Shown here: piece after piece, positions 42,453-51,014 of the stretch
Layout: each line of letters opens with the position of its first letter
Numbering within the stretch: position 1 is the stretch's first letter
DNA from: DATGUN01 sp035301285
Lineage (GTDB): Bacteria; Bacillota; Bacilli; Bacillales; Amphibacillaceae
Direction: 5' to 3'
NCBI GenBank assembly: GCA_035301285.1
Contig: DATGUN010000090.1
Location: forward strand, 62,001 to 126,000
DNA length: 64,000 nt
Notes under the pieces: generated by a model
The model's database searches: none
What the model was told of the DNA's origin: nothing
The model's input: the letters and a program-made list of their open reading frames with translations, nothing else
Made by a program: the position numbers and the translations under genes

Positions 42453-43085
42453 TTGGTTAAAGAAAAGCCAGTAGTAATCGGTGTGGCAGGTGGAAGCGGA
42501 AGTGGTAAGACAACCGTAACGCGTTCTATTTGCCAACGGTTTACTGATCAAACCATTCTGGTGATAGAACAAGACTATTATTATAAAGATCAGTCACATT
42601 TACCTTTTGAAGAACGTTTGAACACCAATTATGATCATCCATTGGCATTTGACAATGATTTATTGATCGAACATATACACAAACTGATCAGTCATCAGCC
42701 CGTAAGTAAACCTGTTTATGATTATAAAATCCATACACGGTCTGATGAAACCATTTATGTAGAACCAAAAGATGTTATTATATTGGAAGGGATACTCATC
42801 CTAGAAGACCCCCGATTGGTTGATTTGATGGATATCAAAGTGTATGTGGATACGGATGCCGATATCCGTATCATCCGCAGATTGATGCGGGACATCAAAG
42901 AACGAGGGAGAACGCTTGATTCGGTCATTGAACAGTATGTGAATAATGTCAGGCCGATGCATTTGCAATTTGTTGAACCAACGAAACGTTATAGTGACAT
43001 CATCATCCCTGAAGGTGGTCAAAATCAAGTGGCCATTGATATCATGGCAACCAAAATAGAAAATATACTTACTAAAAGATCCTAA
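42453..43085 (+). CDS. udk: Uridine kinase
   Basis: A 210-residue P-loop kinase: GVAGGSGSGKTTVTRSI (Walker A), EQDYYYKDQSHLPFEERLNT, NYDHPLAFD and ILEGILILED. It phosphorylates uridine and cytidine in salvage. The start is TTG with GGGAGG 7 bases upstream. trmR ends 14 bases earlier. The following 234 bases to greA hold no gene that I could support, only a TATAAT at 43267-43272 with a poor -35. Confidence 0.96.
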   Translation: MVKEKPVVIGVAGGSGSGKTTVTRSICQRFTDQTILVIEQDYYYKDQSHLPFEERLNTNYDHPLAFDNDLLIEHIHKLISHQPVSKPVYDYKIHTRSDETIYVEPKDVIILEGILILEDPRLVDLMDIKVYVDTDADIRIIRRLMRDIKERGRTLDSVIEQYVNNVRPMHLQFVEPTKRYSDIIIPEGGQNQVAIDIMATKIENILTKRS

Positions 43086-43319
43086 AATAAAAGGATTGAA
43101 AAATATTTATAAATCTGCCATAGTATTTAATTAGAATATAATCATCGAAGCTAAGGAGCATCGAAAACAAAAACATACAACATGTTCCCCAGACCAGCAC
43201 GCATTCGTTACAGATAAGAAAGAATAAAACCTTGATGACACGAAGACACTGCAAGTCGAAAATAGGTATAATGACAGTCAGACCGTAATATATAACAAAT
43301 TAAAGGAGTGTTTTAATAA

Positions 43320-43796
43320 ATGGCAACAGAAAAAAGTTTTTATATGACTAAAGAGGGGAAAGACAATTTAGAGGACGAACTGCACTATCTGAAAACAGAA
43401 CGTAGACAAGAAGTTGTTGAGCGTATTAAAGAAGCAAGGGCATTTGGGGATTTGTCCGAGAACTCGGAATACGATGCTGCCAAAGATGAGCAAGCATTTG
43501 TTGAAACGCGTATTGCTCAAGTGGAAAAAATGATCCGCAATGCTGTTATTATTGAAAATGACAATGAAAATCCGGACATTGTAACATTAGGCAAATCCGT
43601 CACATTTCAGGAATTACCCGATGGAGACAAAGAAACATATACGATTGTCGGCAGTGCAGAAGCCGATCCATTTGAAGGGAAAATCTCCAATGATTCACCG
43701 ATGGCAAAAAGTCTCCTCGGTCATGAAAAAGGTGAAGAGGTTACAGTGTCGACCCCCGGAGGAGATATGCAGGTCAAGGTCGTTCATGTCGAATAG
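43320..43796 (+). CDS. greA: Transcription elongation factor GreA
   Basis: A 158-residue GreA. The N-terminal coiled coil (about 10-75) carries the acidic tip FGDLSENSEYDAAKDEQ, which stimulates RNA cleavage by backtracked polymerase; the C-terminal FKBP-like domain has SPMAKSLLGHEKGEEV. AAAGGAGTG precedes the ATG. Monocistronic, with a terminator downstream. Confidence 0.97.
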   Translation: MATEKSFYMTKEGKDNLEDELHYLKTERRQEVVERIKEARAFGDLSENSEYDAAKDEQAFVETRIAQVEKMIRNAVIIENDNENPDIVTLGKSVTFQELPDGDKETYTIVGSAEADPFEGKISNDSPMAKSLLGHEKGEEVTVSTPGGDMQVKVVHVE

Positions 43797-43870
43797 ATGT
43801 GGTTCGGTGAACGAGCGCACCTATTGGGATGTCAAAGCTGCCAATCGGTATCATCAATATAAGTATTATA

Positions 43871-43900
43871 AAAAGCGGAGGGCCCCCGCTTTTTTCTTTT
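43871..43900 (+). terminator. Terminator after greA
   Basis: AAAAGCGG and CCGCTTTT, with GGGCCC in the loop region, followed by a T run, about 75 bases after the greA stop. Confidence 0.85.
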
Positions 43901-44030
43901 CTTGAATTCGATTTAAGATGTAACATTCCAAAAAGCAGTCTGTGCAATTGATTTGTAAACAGAAATTCATATTATGTTATATTCATTCCTATAAATAGTA
44001 TGCTATATTAGAATACATAGGGAGGTAACT

Positions 44031-44717
44031 ATGATGAGCGATCGATTCAGTCGAGTAAACAAATTTGAAAAACGCAGAAAAAACACAAAATCCATTTCAA
44101 TATTGATTGTGATCGGTATCATATTGATTATTATTTTGCTTGGTTTTTGGCTGTTTGGCGGAAGCAGCGGTGACGATGCCGATAACGCCGAGCCGGACAC
44201 CAATCATGAAAGCCAAAATAATGGCGATTCTGAAACGTCCACGAATGATTCTACCGCAAATGAGGACAAACAGAATAATGATGAAAATGAAAACAACGAT
44301 GATAATAATGAGTCAGATGATAATGACGAAAACAACGACGATAATGACTCTGATGATGTATCGATACCTTCCGATGATGTCGATATAGAAAAAGTAGATG
44401 ATCCAGATGATAATAATGTCGAGGAAGCTTATACCGGCAATTGGAAAGCTATTGGTACATCTCAATCCGAACCACATGAAGTCCAATATGACAAAGAATC
44501 ACAGGATTGGAATGAGATGGAAGAAGCTATTAAGTATGCAACAGGTTTAAATGACATGACAACCCATTGGATAGGAAATGATGGTGATCAAAAGGTAGTC
44601 GGCACAGTTGCAAATCCCGACAATACAGAAATTTACCGCGTATATTTGTCTTGGCAGACAGATGATGGATGGCAACCGACAAAAGTTGAAAAACTAAAAG
44701 AACTTGATCAAGGTTAA
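44031..44717 (+). CDS. YrrS family (DUF1510) membrane protein
   Basis: A 228-residue bitopic protein: a basic cytoplasmic start (RFSRVNKFEKRRKNTK), one membrane helix (about 22-42), a long low-complexity Asp/Asn/Glu/Ser linker (about 48-130) and a C-terminal DUF1510 domain (AYTGNWKAIGTSQSEPHEV, then IGNDGDQKVVGTV). In B. subtilis yrrS lies after greA and next to pbpI, a septal penicillin-binding protein. pbpI is absent here. The role is unknown. GGAGG lies 5 bases before the first of two ATGs. Confidence 0.85.
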   Translation: MMSDRFSRVNKFEKRRKNTKSISILIVIGIILIIILLGFWLFGGSSGDDADNAEPDTNHESQNNGDSETSTNDSTANEDKQNNDENENNDDNNESDDNDENNDDNDSDDVSIPSDDVDIEKVDDPDDNNVEEAYTGNWKAIGTSQSEPHEVQYDKESQDWNEMEEAIKYATGLNDMTTHWIGNDGDQKVVGTVANPDNTEIYRVYLSWQTDDGWQPTKVEKLKELDQG

Positions 44718-44755
44718 ACAATCGGTTATATCGATTTTGAGTGGGGGTTATTGTT

Positions 44756-45451
44756 TTGACGATAGGGATTATTGGAGCAATGGATGAAGAAATAGCATTA
44801 TTAATAGAGAACATTGAGCAAAAAAAATATGAGAAAGTTGCTCATTGCGAATTTATTCAAGGTCAAATGTGCGGTATAGATGTTGTTTTGCTGAAATCGG
44901 GCATTGGAAAGGTCAATGCAGCCATGGCGACAACAATTATGCATGAACGATTTCACCCCGAATATGTGATCAATACCGGGAGTGCAGGTGGATATACAAG
45001 TGATTTGAATGTTGGTGATATCGTTATATCCGAAGCGGTTGTACAACACGATGTCGATGTAACGGGCTTTGATTATGAATATGGTCAAATTCCAGGTATG
45101 CCTACCTATTTCAAAGCGGATGAGAGGCTTGTCGATCAAGTGGAATTCGTCATCGATTCAATGCAAATAGCGTACAGAAAAGGAATCATTGCAACGGGGG
45201 ATATGTTCATGAGTGATCCGAAACGTGTATCATTCGTAAAAGAAACCTTTCCCGATATGGTAGCAATGGAAATGGAAGCTGGCGCAATTGCACAAGTATG
45301 TTATCAATACAGTATACCATTTGTCATTATACGCTCCCTATCAGATATTGCGGGAAAAGAAGCCCCCATGTCATTTGATGCATTTTTGAATGTTGCGGCC
45401 AAACATGCGACAGAGGTCATTGTCGCTTTCGTTGAACAACTGAAGTACTAG
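44756..45451 (+). CDS. mtnN: 5'-methylthioadenosine/S-adenosylhomocysteine nucleosidase
   Basis: A 231-residue nucleosidase, identical in length to B. subtilis MtnN. GIIGAMDEEI start; VVLLKSGIGKVNAAMAT; NTGSAGGYTSDLNVGDIVIS; MEMEAGAIAQVCYQ with the substrate-binding Met and Glu; and RSLSDIAGKEA with the catalytic Asp. It recycles methylthioadenosine and S-adenosylhomocysteine. The start is TTG at 44756 with GGGGGTT upstream; the GTG at 44741 overlaps that RBS. Confidence 0.96.
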   Translation: MTIGIIGAMDEEIALLIENIEQKKYEKVAHCEFIQGQMCGIDVVLLKSGIGKVNAAMATTIMHERFHPEYVINTGSAGGYTSDLNVGDIVISEAVVQHDVDVTGFDYEYGQIPGMPTYFKADERLVDQVEFVIDSMQIAYRKGIIATGDMFMSDPKRVSFVKETFPDMVAMEMEAGAIAQVCYQYSIPFVIIRSLSDIAGKEAPMSFDAFLNVAAKHATEVIVAFVEQLKY

Positions 45452-45485
45452 GGAAACCTTATTAAATCACATAATGATAGCATTG

Positions 45486-45525
45486 AAGAGATTGGGATAC
45501 GAAACAATTGACCCAATCTCTTTTG
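45486..45525 (+). terminator. Terminator between convergent mtnN and sigK
   Basis: AGAGATTGGG (45487-45496) and CCCAATCTCT (45512-45521), then TTTTGTC. It also lies just past the sigK stop on the minus strand and may serve both. Confidence 0.75.
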
Positions 45526-45534
45526 TCATTTTTA

Positions 45535-46248
45535 TTATTTCATATTGTTTTTACCCTCTTTTTTATAATATCTATGGAAAACTTTCATTAACGCACGTTT
45601 TTCTATCCTGGATACATAACTGCGTGATATCTGCAATTTCTTGGCAATTTGGCGTTGGGTCATTTCATTATAGTTGTTTAACCCATAACGATAAACGATG
45701 ACTTCTCTTTCGCGACTGTCCAGTATGGATAAATAATCCTGTAGCTTATCAATTTCCATATTCAATTGGATATATTCGATGATATTTTGGTTCTCTGCCT
45801 CAAGGACATCGATCAGGCTTATTTCATTTCCTTCTTTATCTTGACCGATCGGTTCGTGCAATGAAACATCCTTTTTAACTTTCTTCAATGCTCTTAAATG
45901 CATCAATATCTCATTCTCAATACACCTCGCAGCATATGTTGCCAGCTTGGTTCCTTTACCTACCGAGTAACTTTCAACACCTTTAATCAATCCAACAGTA
46001 CCGATGGATATGAGGTCTTCCAGATCTTCTCCGGTATTTTCGAACTTTTTAACAATGTGTGCAACAAGTCTTAAATTATGTTCGATCAATTTATCACGTG
46101 CTTCCTTGTCACCTTTTTGCATACGTTGGATATACTTTGATTCTTCTTCAGCGGAAAGAGGTTGGGGAAATGCTTGATTTTTAACATATGATACAAAAAA
46201 AAGCGCTTCTTTGATAAGTACCGCCAATGCACTTAATACTCCTGCCAA
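45535..46248 (-). CDS. sigK: RNA polymerase sigma-K factor precursor
   Basis: A 237-residue sigma-70-family factor, intact in one reading frame. The hydrophobic pro-sequence is 20 residues long (MAGVLSALAVLIKEALFFVS), with the mature protein beginning YVKNQAFPQPLS, the same junction as in B. subtilis. Region 2 has NLRLVAHIVKKFENTGED, DLISIGTVGLIKGVESY and ATYAARCIENEILMHLRALKK; region 4 has the helix-turn-helix RQIAKKLQISRSYVSRIEKRAL. The TTG at 46248 aligns with the B. subtilis start and has GGAGGTG about 5 bases upstream. It directs late mother-cell transcription after cleavage by SpoIVFB. Confidence 0.95.
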   Translation of the reverse strand: MAGVLSALAVLIKEALFFVSYVKNQAFPQPLSAEEESKYIQRMQKGDKEARDKLIEHNLRLVAHIVKKFENTGEDLEDLISIGTVGLIKGVESYSVGKGTKLATYAARCIENEILMHLRALKKVKKDVSLHEPIGQDKEGNEISLIDVLEAENQNIIEYIQLNMEIDKLQDYLSILDSREREVIVYRYGLNNYNEMTQRQIAKKLQISRSYVSRIEKRALMKVFHRYYKKEGKNNMK

Positions 46249-46351
46249 ACAGCTCACCTCCGTGTGATTATTATGTAACGAGCCATCATTCCAAAAGCTG
46301 GGCAATTGCCTATATCCTTATCATATGTACTGATTGGTGTATTGTGCTTGG

Positions 46352-46441
46352 TCATGGGATATTTTCAAGAAAAATATTTATTGACGGGATCCTGAAGTAA
46401 GATGGAGACACATTAAGAGATGTTTCCATCAAAAACGACAT
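46352..46441 (-). CDS. Possible 29-residue small ORF between sda and sigK
   Basis: On the minus strand AGGAGGG lies 8 bases before an ATG at 46441, opening a 29-codon frame (MSFLMETSLNVSPSYFRIP, ending in SINIFLENIP). I recognise no family. A 10-base inverted repeat (46401-46410 with 46421-46430) lies within it. It sits about 100 bases upstream of the sigK start, on the same strand, so it could be a leader peptide or a chance ORF. Only the RBS supports it. Confidence 0.3.
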   Translation of the reverse strand: MSFLMETSLNVSPSYFRIPSINIFLENIP

Positions 46442-46548
46442 AAAAAAATCCCTCCTGAGTAGAAGAGAGTGTGAGTTAGTTGGAAATATATACATTTGAT
46501 TTTCGAAATATCTTGTATTTATGGAATCGATATCTTTGATCGAATCGT

Positions 46549-46692
46549 TTAACTGGTATACTGTGCCGTCTCCAGTGATAGATTTCTTCTATTCAATTCG
46601 CGTTCGATAAGACATAAAAAATCAGGGCTCAACTTTAATCTTTTTGCTTCATAATACGATTCTATAAGCAATTCATCAGATATATGTTCCAT
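46549..46692 (-). CDS. sda: Sporulation checkpoint protein Sda
   Basis: A 47-residue helical-hairpin protein: MEHISDELLIESYYEAKRL, then KLSPDFLCLIERELNRRNL. B. subtilis Sda (46 residues, MRKLSDELLIESYFKAT) inhibits the kinases KinA and KinB so that cells with blocked replication do not start sporulation. The identity in SDELLIESY and the position between sigK and yqeG support the call. GGGGG lies about 6 bases before the ATG. The upstream region holds a cluster of DnaA boxes, in line with DnaA control of sda in B. subtilis. Confidence 0.92.
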   Translation of the reverse strand: MEHISDELLIESYYEAKRLKLSPDFLCLIERELNRRNLSLETAQYTS

Positions 46693-46765
46693 CTTGCAGC
46701 CCCCTTCATTAAATATTGATTGAATCGAAGTATTTATAACTTATCACGAATAGAATGCGCAAACA

Positions 46766-46873
46766 AGTGGATAGTTATCTACAAGTACCTGTAGATAAGT
46801 TGTTGATAAAATCATTTTTTATACAGTTATGCCCATCATGACAATGTGGATACTGTTGACAATGTTATCCACA
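46766..46873. promoter_or_regulatory. Cluster of DnaA boxes upstream of sda
   Basis: Relative to TTATCCACA: a perfect box at 46865-46873; 8/9 matches at 46775-46783 (TTATCTACA), 46790-46798 (TGTAGATAA), 46801-46809 (TGTTGATAA) and 46845-46853 (TGTGGATAC); and a 7/9 match at 46766-46774. DnaA activates sda in B. subtilis through boxes in its promoter region. The boxes lie between sda and yqeG, which are divergent. The rest of 46249-47095 has no other gene I could support beyond sda and the possible 29-residue ORF. Confidence 0.85.
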
Positions 46874-47095
46874 AGTCGATAAAACAAAGAATTTGTCGAA
46901 CGATTTCTTGAATAATTGACATGATTAATCCATTTTCGTCTCTTTTAAGCAAATTATATTATTATTTTTTGCTTTATTATTATGTGCAGATACTATACGA
47001 TGGTAATATGCATTCTTATCGACATATTTATATGATCAATCTGCTTTATTCAGTTGGAATATTTTCGTTACTAATAATATAAAGAGGTGTATTTG

Positions 47096-47614
47096 GTGCT
47101 GAATCGTTTTATACCAAATGAATATGTTAAAAATATCTTTGAAATACATGCAGATGCATTGCAATCAAAAGGAATCAAAGGCATCATTACGGATCTAGAC
47201 AACACACTCGTACCATGGAATATAAAGGAGCCAACCGATAAAATCCAAAATTGGATAGATGAAATGCGGAAAAGTGGTATTCAAGTTACCATCATTTCCA
47301 ATAACAATCATTCACGTGTAAAAACATTCTCAGATCCTATAGAAGTACCTTATGTTGCCAGTGCACGTAAACCTTTGAGCCGCGCATTTAAACAGGCTAC
47401 TAGAAAAATGAATCTGAAAAAAGAAGAGGTTGTTGTAATCGGTGATCAGTTACTGACAGATATTCTTGGCGGGAATCGGGCAGGATATTATACAATATTA
47501 GTTGTGCCGATCGTACAATCCGATGCTACCATAACTAAATTCAATCGAAAAATCGAACGCAAAATTTTAAACAAACTACGCCGTAAAGGTAAGTTAAAGT
47601 GGGAGGATAAGTAG
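47096..47614 (+). CDS. yqeG: YqeG family HAD-type phosphatase
   Basis: A 172-residue HAD IIIA hydrolase, the same length as B. subtilis YqeG. Motif I is DLDNTLVPW with both catalytic Asp residues, motif II is ISNNNHSRV, the Lys is in ARKPLSRAF, and motif III is VIGDQLLTDILGGNRAG. The substrate is not established. The start is GTG at 47096 with AGAGGTG upstream. It begins the yqeG-yqeM operon; its TAG stop overlaps yqeH by one base. Confidence 0.92.
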   Translation: MLNRFIPNEYVKNIFEIHADALQSKGIKGIITDLDNTLVPWNIKEPTDKIQNWIDEMRKSGIQVTIISNNNHSRVKTFSDPIEVPYVASARKPLSRAFKQATRKMNLKKEEVVVIGDQLLTDILGGNRAGYYTILVVPIVQSDATITKFNRKIERKILNKLRRKGKLKWEDK

Positions 47615-48714
47615 TGGAAACTATATATTGTCAAGGATGTGGAGCCCGTATTCAAACAGAAAATCCAGATACCATAGGTTATGCACCAACATCGGCACTT
47701 AACCGTTCTGAAGTTTTGTGCAAACGATGTTTCCGTTTAAAACATTATAACGAATTAATGGATGTATCAATGACTGACGATGATTATTTAAAGATGATCC
47801 AGCAAATCCACAAAAAACAAGGATTGATTGTCCATGTTGTCGATCTTTTTGATTTAAACGGATCTCTGATCACGAGTTTGAATCGCATTGCGGGAGATAA
47901 CCCCGTTTTAATCGTTGGAAACAAACTGGATTTGTTACCACAGTCCACGAACCTTCGAAAATTGGAACAATGGATTCGTTCCACCGTGAAAGAAGCGGGT
48001 ATAAAGGTAGAAGACGTTTGCAACATCTCCTCTATTAAGGGAGGTGGGTTCGATATCCTTAAGGAAATGATAGATACTTACCGCGCACAGCATGATGTAT
48101 ATATCGTCGGGACGACCAATGTCGGGAAATCAACCCTCATTAATCGATTGATCCAGGAAACAACCGGTGATAAAGATATCATAACAACTTCTTATTTTCC
48201 AGGTACAACACTCGGGTTTATAGAAATCCCGCTGGATGATGAAAACGTGTTGGTAGATACGCCTGGGATAGTCAACCGACATCAGATAACACATTACTTA
48301 TCTGAAAAGGATTTAAAATTAATCGTTCCAAAGAAAGAAATCAAACCACGTATATATCAATTAAATCAAGATCAGACATTGTTTTTCGGAGGATTGGCAC
48401 GAATTGACATAATAGCGGGTAACAACGGTTCCTTTGTCTGTTACTTTTCAAACGACCTACTGATACATCGCACGAAATTAGAAAAAGCGGATGTTCTTTA
48501 TGACAATCATAAAGGTGAATTATTGTCGCCACCTGATGAAAATTCCCAAAAAACATTAACCCCATTTCAGGAACACACATTTAAAATCACAGAAGATGAT
48601 ACAGATATTGTATTCGCAGGGCTTGGATGGGTACGTGTGCCTAATGGGAATGTCACTGTACGGACCCATTATCCAGATGGATTATCGGTGTCGGTCCGGC
48701 CATCCATTATTTAA
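47614..48714 (+). CDS. yqeH: Ribosome biogenesis GTPase YqeH
   Basis: A 366-residue circularly permuted GTPase. An N-terminal zinc finger (CQGCG, residues 6-10, and CKRCF, about 36-40) precedes the G domain in the order G4 (NKLDL), G5, G1 (GTTNVGKST), G3 (DTPG). YqeH is needed for 30S assembly. The C-terminal TRAP-like domain has FGGLARIDI. GTG start; GGGAGG upstream within yqeG. Confidence 0.96.
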   Translation: METIYCQGCGARIQTENPDTIGYAPTSALNRSEVLCKRCFRLKHYNELMDVSMTDDDYLKMIQQIHKKQGLIVHVVDLFDLNGSLITSLNRIAGDNPVLIVGNKLDLLPQSTNLRKLEQWIRSTVKEAGIKVEDVCNISSIKGGGFDILKEMIDTYRAQHDVYIVGTTNVGKSTLINRLIQETTGDKDIITTSYFPGTTLGFIEIPLDDENVLVDTPGIVNRHQITHYLSEKDLKLIVPKKEIKPRIYQLNQDQTLFFGGLARIDIIAGNNGSFVCYFSNDLLIHRTKLEKADVLYDNHKGELLSPPDENSQKTLTPFQEHTFKITEDDTDIVFAGLGWVRVPNGNVTVRTHYPDGLSVSVRPSII

Positions 48715-48740
48715 TATCTTCAAAAAGGAGATGGGTAAGG

Positions 48741-49577
48741 GTGAAACTTGGACTGATTGGATATCCGATCAAGTATTCCTTGTCGCCATGGATTCATGAA
48801 CAATTTTTACAGGCTTCCGGCATAGAGGGGGAGTATGAATTATTCGAAATCAAGCCAGATACTTCTCTCAAAAAAGTAATAAAGGACATGAAAAAAAGTG
48901 GTGTGAAGGGGGTTAATGTCACAGTTCCTTACAAACAACAAATCATTCCATATTTGGATGGATTGGACCCCGTGGCATCTTCGATAGGGGCCGTTAATAC
49001 AATCATGGTTCAAAACGGGAAAATGATTGGTTATAACACGGATGGAGTGGGCTATATAAAAGGATTGAATGACATATATCCCGATTTTCTTTCAAGACAG
49101 ACAAAATGTTTAATCATCGGCGCAGGTGGAGCAGCCCGGTCCATATATGTAACATTGAGCAAATATGGAATAAAACATATGGACATTGTGAACCGAACGC
49201 AAGAATCTGCAGAAGATATAGCGCTATTGGGAGAAAAACATACAGCGACAAATGTGTTATCATGGAGAGAAGCTGAGAATAAGGCAGGCTATTATGATAT
49301 TCTTATTCAAACGACTTCAATTGGAATGAAGCCGAAGATTAATGAGATGATAATGTCTTTAGATAACGTCAAAGAAGGCAGTGTTGTGAGTGATATCATA
49401 TATCAACCCATACATACTACTTTTCTAGAGCATGCCAAACGAAATAATGCATTGATTTTACCTGGTCATGTGATGCTTTTATATCAGGCTAAAGAAGCAT
49501 TTGAAATTTGGACAAACCAAAAAAGAAACGTGACACATTTAATCGAACCATTACAACACATTTTGGAAGGAAGATAA
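48741..49577 (+). CDS. aroE: Shikimate dehydrogenase
   Basis: A 278-residue AroE. LIGYPIKYSLSPWIHEQFL (shikimate site), NVTVPYKQQ with the catalytic Lys, GAVNTIMVQNGKMIGYNTDGVGY, and the NADP site GAGGAARSI with NRT. It reduces 3-dehydroshikimate to shikimate. Its presence in the ribosome-assembly operon is conserved in Bacilli. Start GTG. Confidence 0.96.
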   Translation: MKLGLIGYPIKYSLSPWIHEQFLQASGIEGEYELFEIKPDTSLKKVIKDMKKSGVKGVNVTVPYKQQIIPYLDGLDPVASSIGAVNTIMVQNGKMIGYNTDGVGYIKGLNDIYPDFLSRQTKCLIIGAGGAARSIYVTLSKYGIKHMDIVNRTQESAEDIALLGEKHTATNVLSWREAENKAGYYDILIQTTSIGMKPKINEMIMSLDNVKEGSVVSDIIYQPIHTTFLEHAKRNNALILPGHVMLLYQAKEAFEIWTNQKRNVTHLIEPLQHILEGR

Positions 49578-49578
49578 C

Positions 49579-49869
49579 ATGTTGACAGGAAAACAAAAAC
49601 GATTTCTTCGTTCGAAAGCGACACAATTGAAAGCTATATTTCAGGTCGGAAAAACATCTGTAAATGAAAATATGTTAAAACAAGTCAATGAAGCATTGGA
49701 AAAACGTGAGCTTATAAAAATAGCTGTACTGAATAATTGCTTGGATGATAAGGATAATGTAGCCGAACAGCTTGTGCAAGGCACAAACGCCACTCTTGTA
49801 CAAATAATCGGACATAATATCATATTGTATAAGGAATCTGAAGGAAACAAACAGATCGATTTACCGTAA
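49579..49869 (+). CDS. yhbY: RNA-binding protein YhbY (CRM domain)
   Basis: A 96-residue CRM-domain protein: LTGKQKRFLRSKATQLKAIFQVGK, then GTNATLVQIIGHNIILYK. Family members bind pre-50S ribosomes. It lies one base after aroE and 13 before nadD, and matches B. subtilis YqeI in position and size. Confidence 0.95.
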   Translation: MLTGKQKRFLRSKATQLKAIFQVGKTSVNENMLKQVNEALEKRELIKIAVLNNCLDDKDNVAEQLVQGTNATLVQIIGHNIILYKESEGNKQIDLP

Positions 49870-49882
49870 AGGGGAATGTGAG

Positions 49883-50446
49883 TTGAAAAATATAGGGATT
49901 TTAGGAGGGACATTTGACCCCCCACATATTGGCCATCTTATTATAGCTGAAGCCGTCCGTGAACGTATATCGTTGGAAAAAGTATGGTTCATGCCATCAT
50001 ATGAACCACCACATAAACAAAACGCTTATTCCTCTGTGGGACATCGTCTGAATATGTTGGAGCTTTCTTTACGGGATAATCCGTATTTTTCCATCAATGA
50101 AATCGAAACAAAGAGGCATGAAAAATCATACACGGTTGATACGATGGAGGAACTCACGAAACAGGAACCCGATTCCCGATTTCATTTTATCATAGGTGCT
50201 GACATGGTGGAGTATTTACCACACTGGAAAAATATTGATCGAATCATAGAACTTGTTACTTTCATCGGCGTCAAACGTGCAGGATATCATATCCACACAC
50301 ATTATCCGGTCAAAGAAGTTGAAGTTCCCATGGTGAATATCTCATCTACAATGTTACGCAACCGAATACACCAACAAAAAAGCGTTAAATACCTTATACC
50401 TGACAAGGTTCAGGAATATATAAAGGAGCATCATCTTTATGAATGA
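49883..50446 (+). CDS. nadD: Nicotinate-nucleotide adenylyltransferase
   Basis: A 187-residue nucleotidyltransferase: GILGGTFDPPHIGHLIIAE with the HxGH motif, MPSYEPPHKQ, FIIGADMVEYLPHWK, and NISSTMLRNRI (ISSTxxR motif). It makes deamido-NAD+ from nicotinate mononucleotide, which is the substrate of the NadE encoded at 4.2-4.9 kb. Start TTG; it overlaps yqeK by 8 bases. Confidence 0.96.
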   Translation: MKNIGILGGTFDPPHIGHLIIAEAVRERISLEKVWFMPSYEPPHKQNAYSSVGHRLNMLELSLRDNPYFSINEIETKRHEKSYTVDTMEELTKQEPDSRFHFIIGADMVEYLPHWKNIDRIIELVTFIGVKRAGYHIHTHYPVKEVEVPMVNISSTMLRNRIHQQKSVKYLIPDKVQEYIKEHHLYE

Positions 50447-51011
50447 CAAAAGAGCTCTATCTATTGTGGAGCCTTTTTTAACAAAGGAAAGATTCGATCA
50501 CACCCTAAGGGTGGCAGAAGAAGCAAAAAGACTCGCACGTATATATGAAGTGGACGTAAGTGACATTGAAATTGCATCCATATTTCACGATTATGCCAAA
50601 TATCGCCCGTTGGATGAGATGAAACGGATCATAGAGAAAAGTTATCTGCCGAAAGATCTGTTAACATATCATCACGAATTATGGCATGGACCTGTTGCCA
50701 GCATCATGATTGAACAAGAATACGGCATTACCGACCAGCAAATCAAACATGCCATTTACTATCATACTACCGGAAGACCACGTATGAGTCGTTTTGAAAT
50801 GATTTTATTTATAGCAGATTACATTGAACCCGGCCGTGACTTTCCAGGAGTCGACAATGTCCGTGAGGCTGTACAGCAATCTTTGGAACAGGCAACTTGG
50901 AAATCACTTCAACAAACCATCCAATTTCTAAGCGGTAAAGGCAGGGAGATATATCCCGATACATTTCATGCATATAACTATTACACGAAACGAATAAATG
51001 GAGGGCATTGA
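50439..51011 (+). CDS. yqeK: HD-domain diadenosine tetraphosphatase YqeK
   Basis: A 190-residue HD hydrolase: HTLRVAEEAKRLA, IFHDYAKYRP (HD motif), HHELWHGPVAS and YYHTTGRPRMSRFE give the metal ligands. Family members split Ap4A symmetrically to two ADP. It overlaps nadD by 8 bases. Confidence 0.93.
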   Translation: MNDKRALSIVEPFLTKERFDHTLRVAEEAKRLARIYEVDVSDIEIASIFHDYAKYRPLDEMKRIIEKSYLPKDLLTYHHELWHGPVASIMIEQEYGITDQQIKHAIYYHTTGRPRMSRFEMILFIADYIEPGRDFPGVDNVREAVQQSLEQATWKSLQQTIQFLSGKGREIYPDTFHAYNYYTKRINGGH

Positions 51012-51014
51012 TTG

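Noticed and set aside
43072..43254. Minus-strand frame of 60 codons between udk and greA
   Set aside because: No RBS, unusual Cys/Phe-rich composition and overlap with the end of udk.
45474..45701. Plus-strand frame of 75 codons at the sigK 3' end
   Set aside because: It overlaps the mtnN-sigK terminator and the conserved sigK region 4 coding sequence.
46320..46327. Sigma-E type -10 (CATATGAT on the minus strand) before sigK
   Set aside because: A sigma-E promoter is expected here, but I could not find a matching -35 at the right spacing.
46741..46960. Replication origin, because of the DnaA boxes
   Set aside because: There is no dnaA, dnaN or AT-rich unwinding element with DnaA-trio pattern, and sda beside it explains the boxes.
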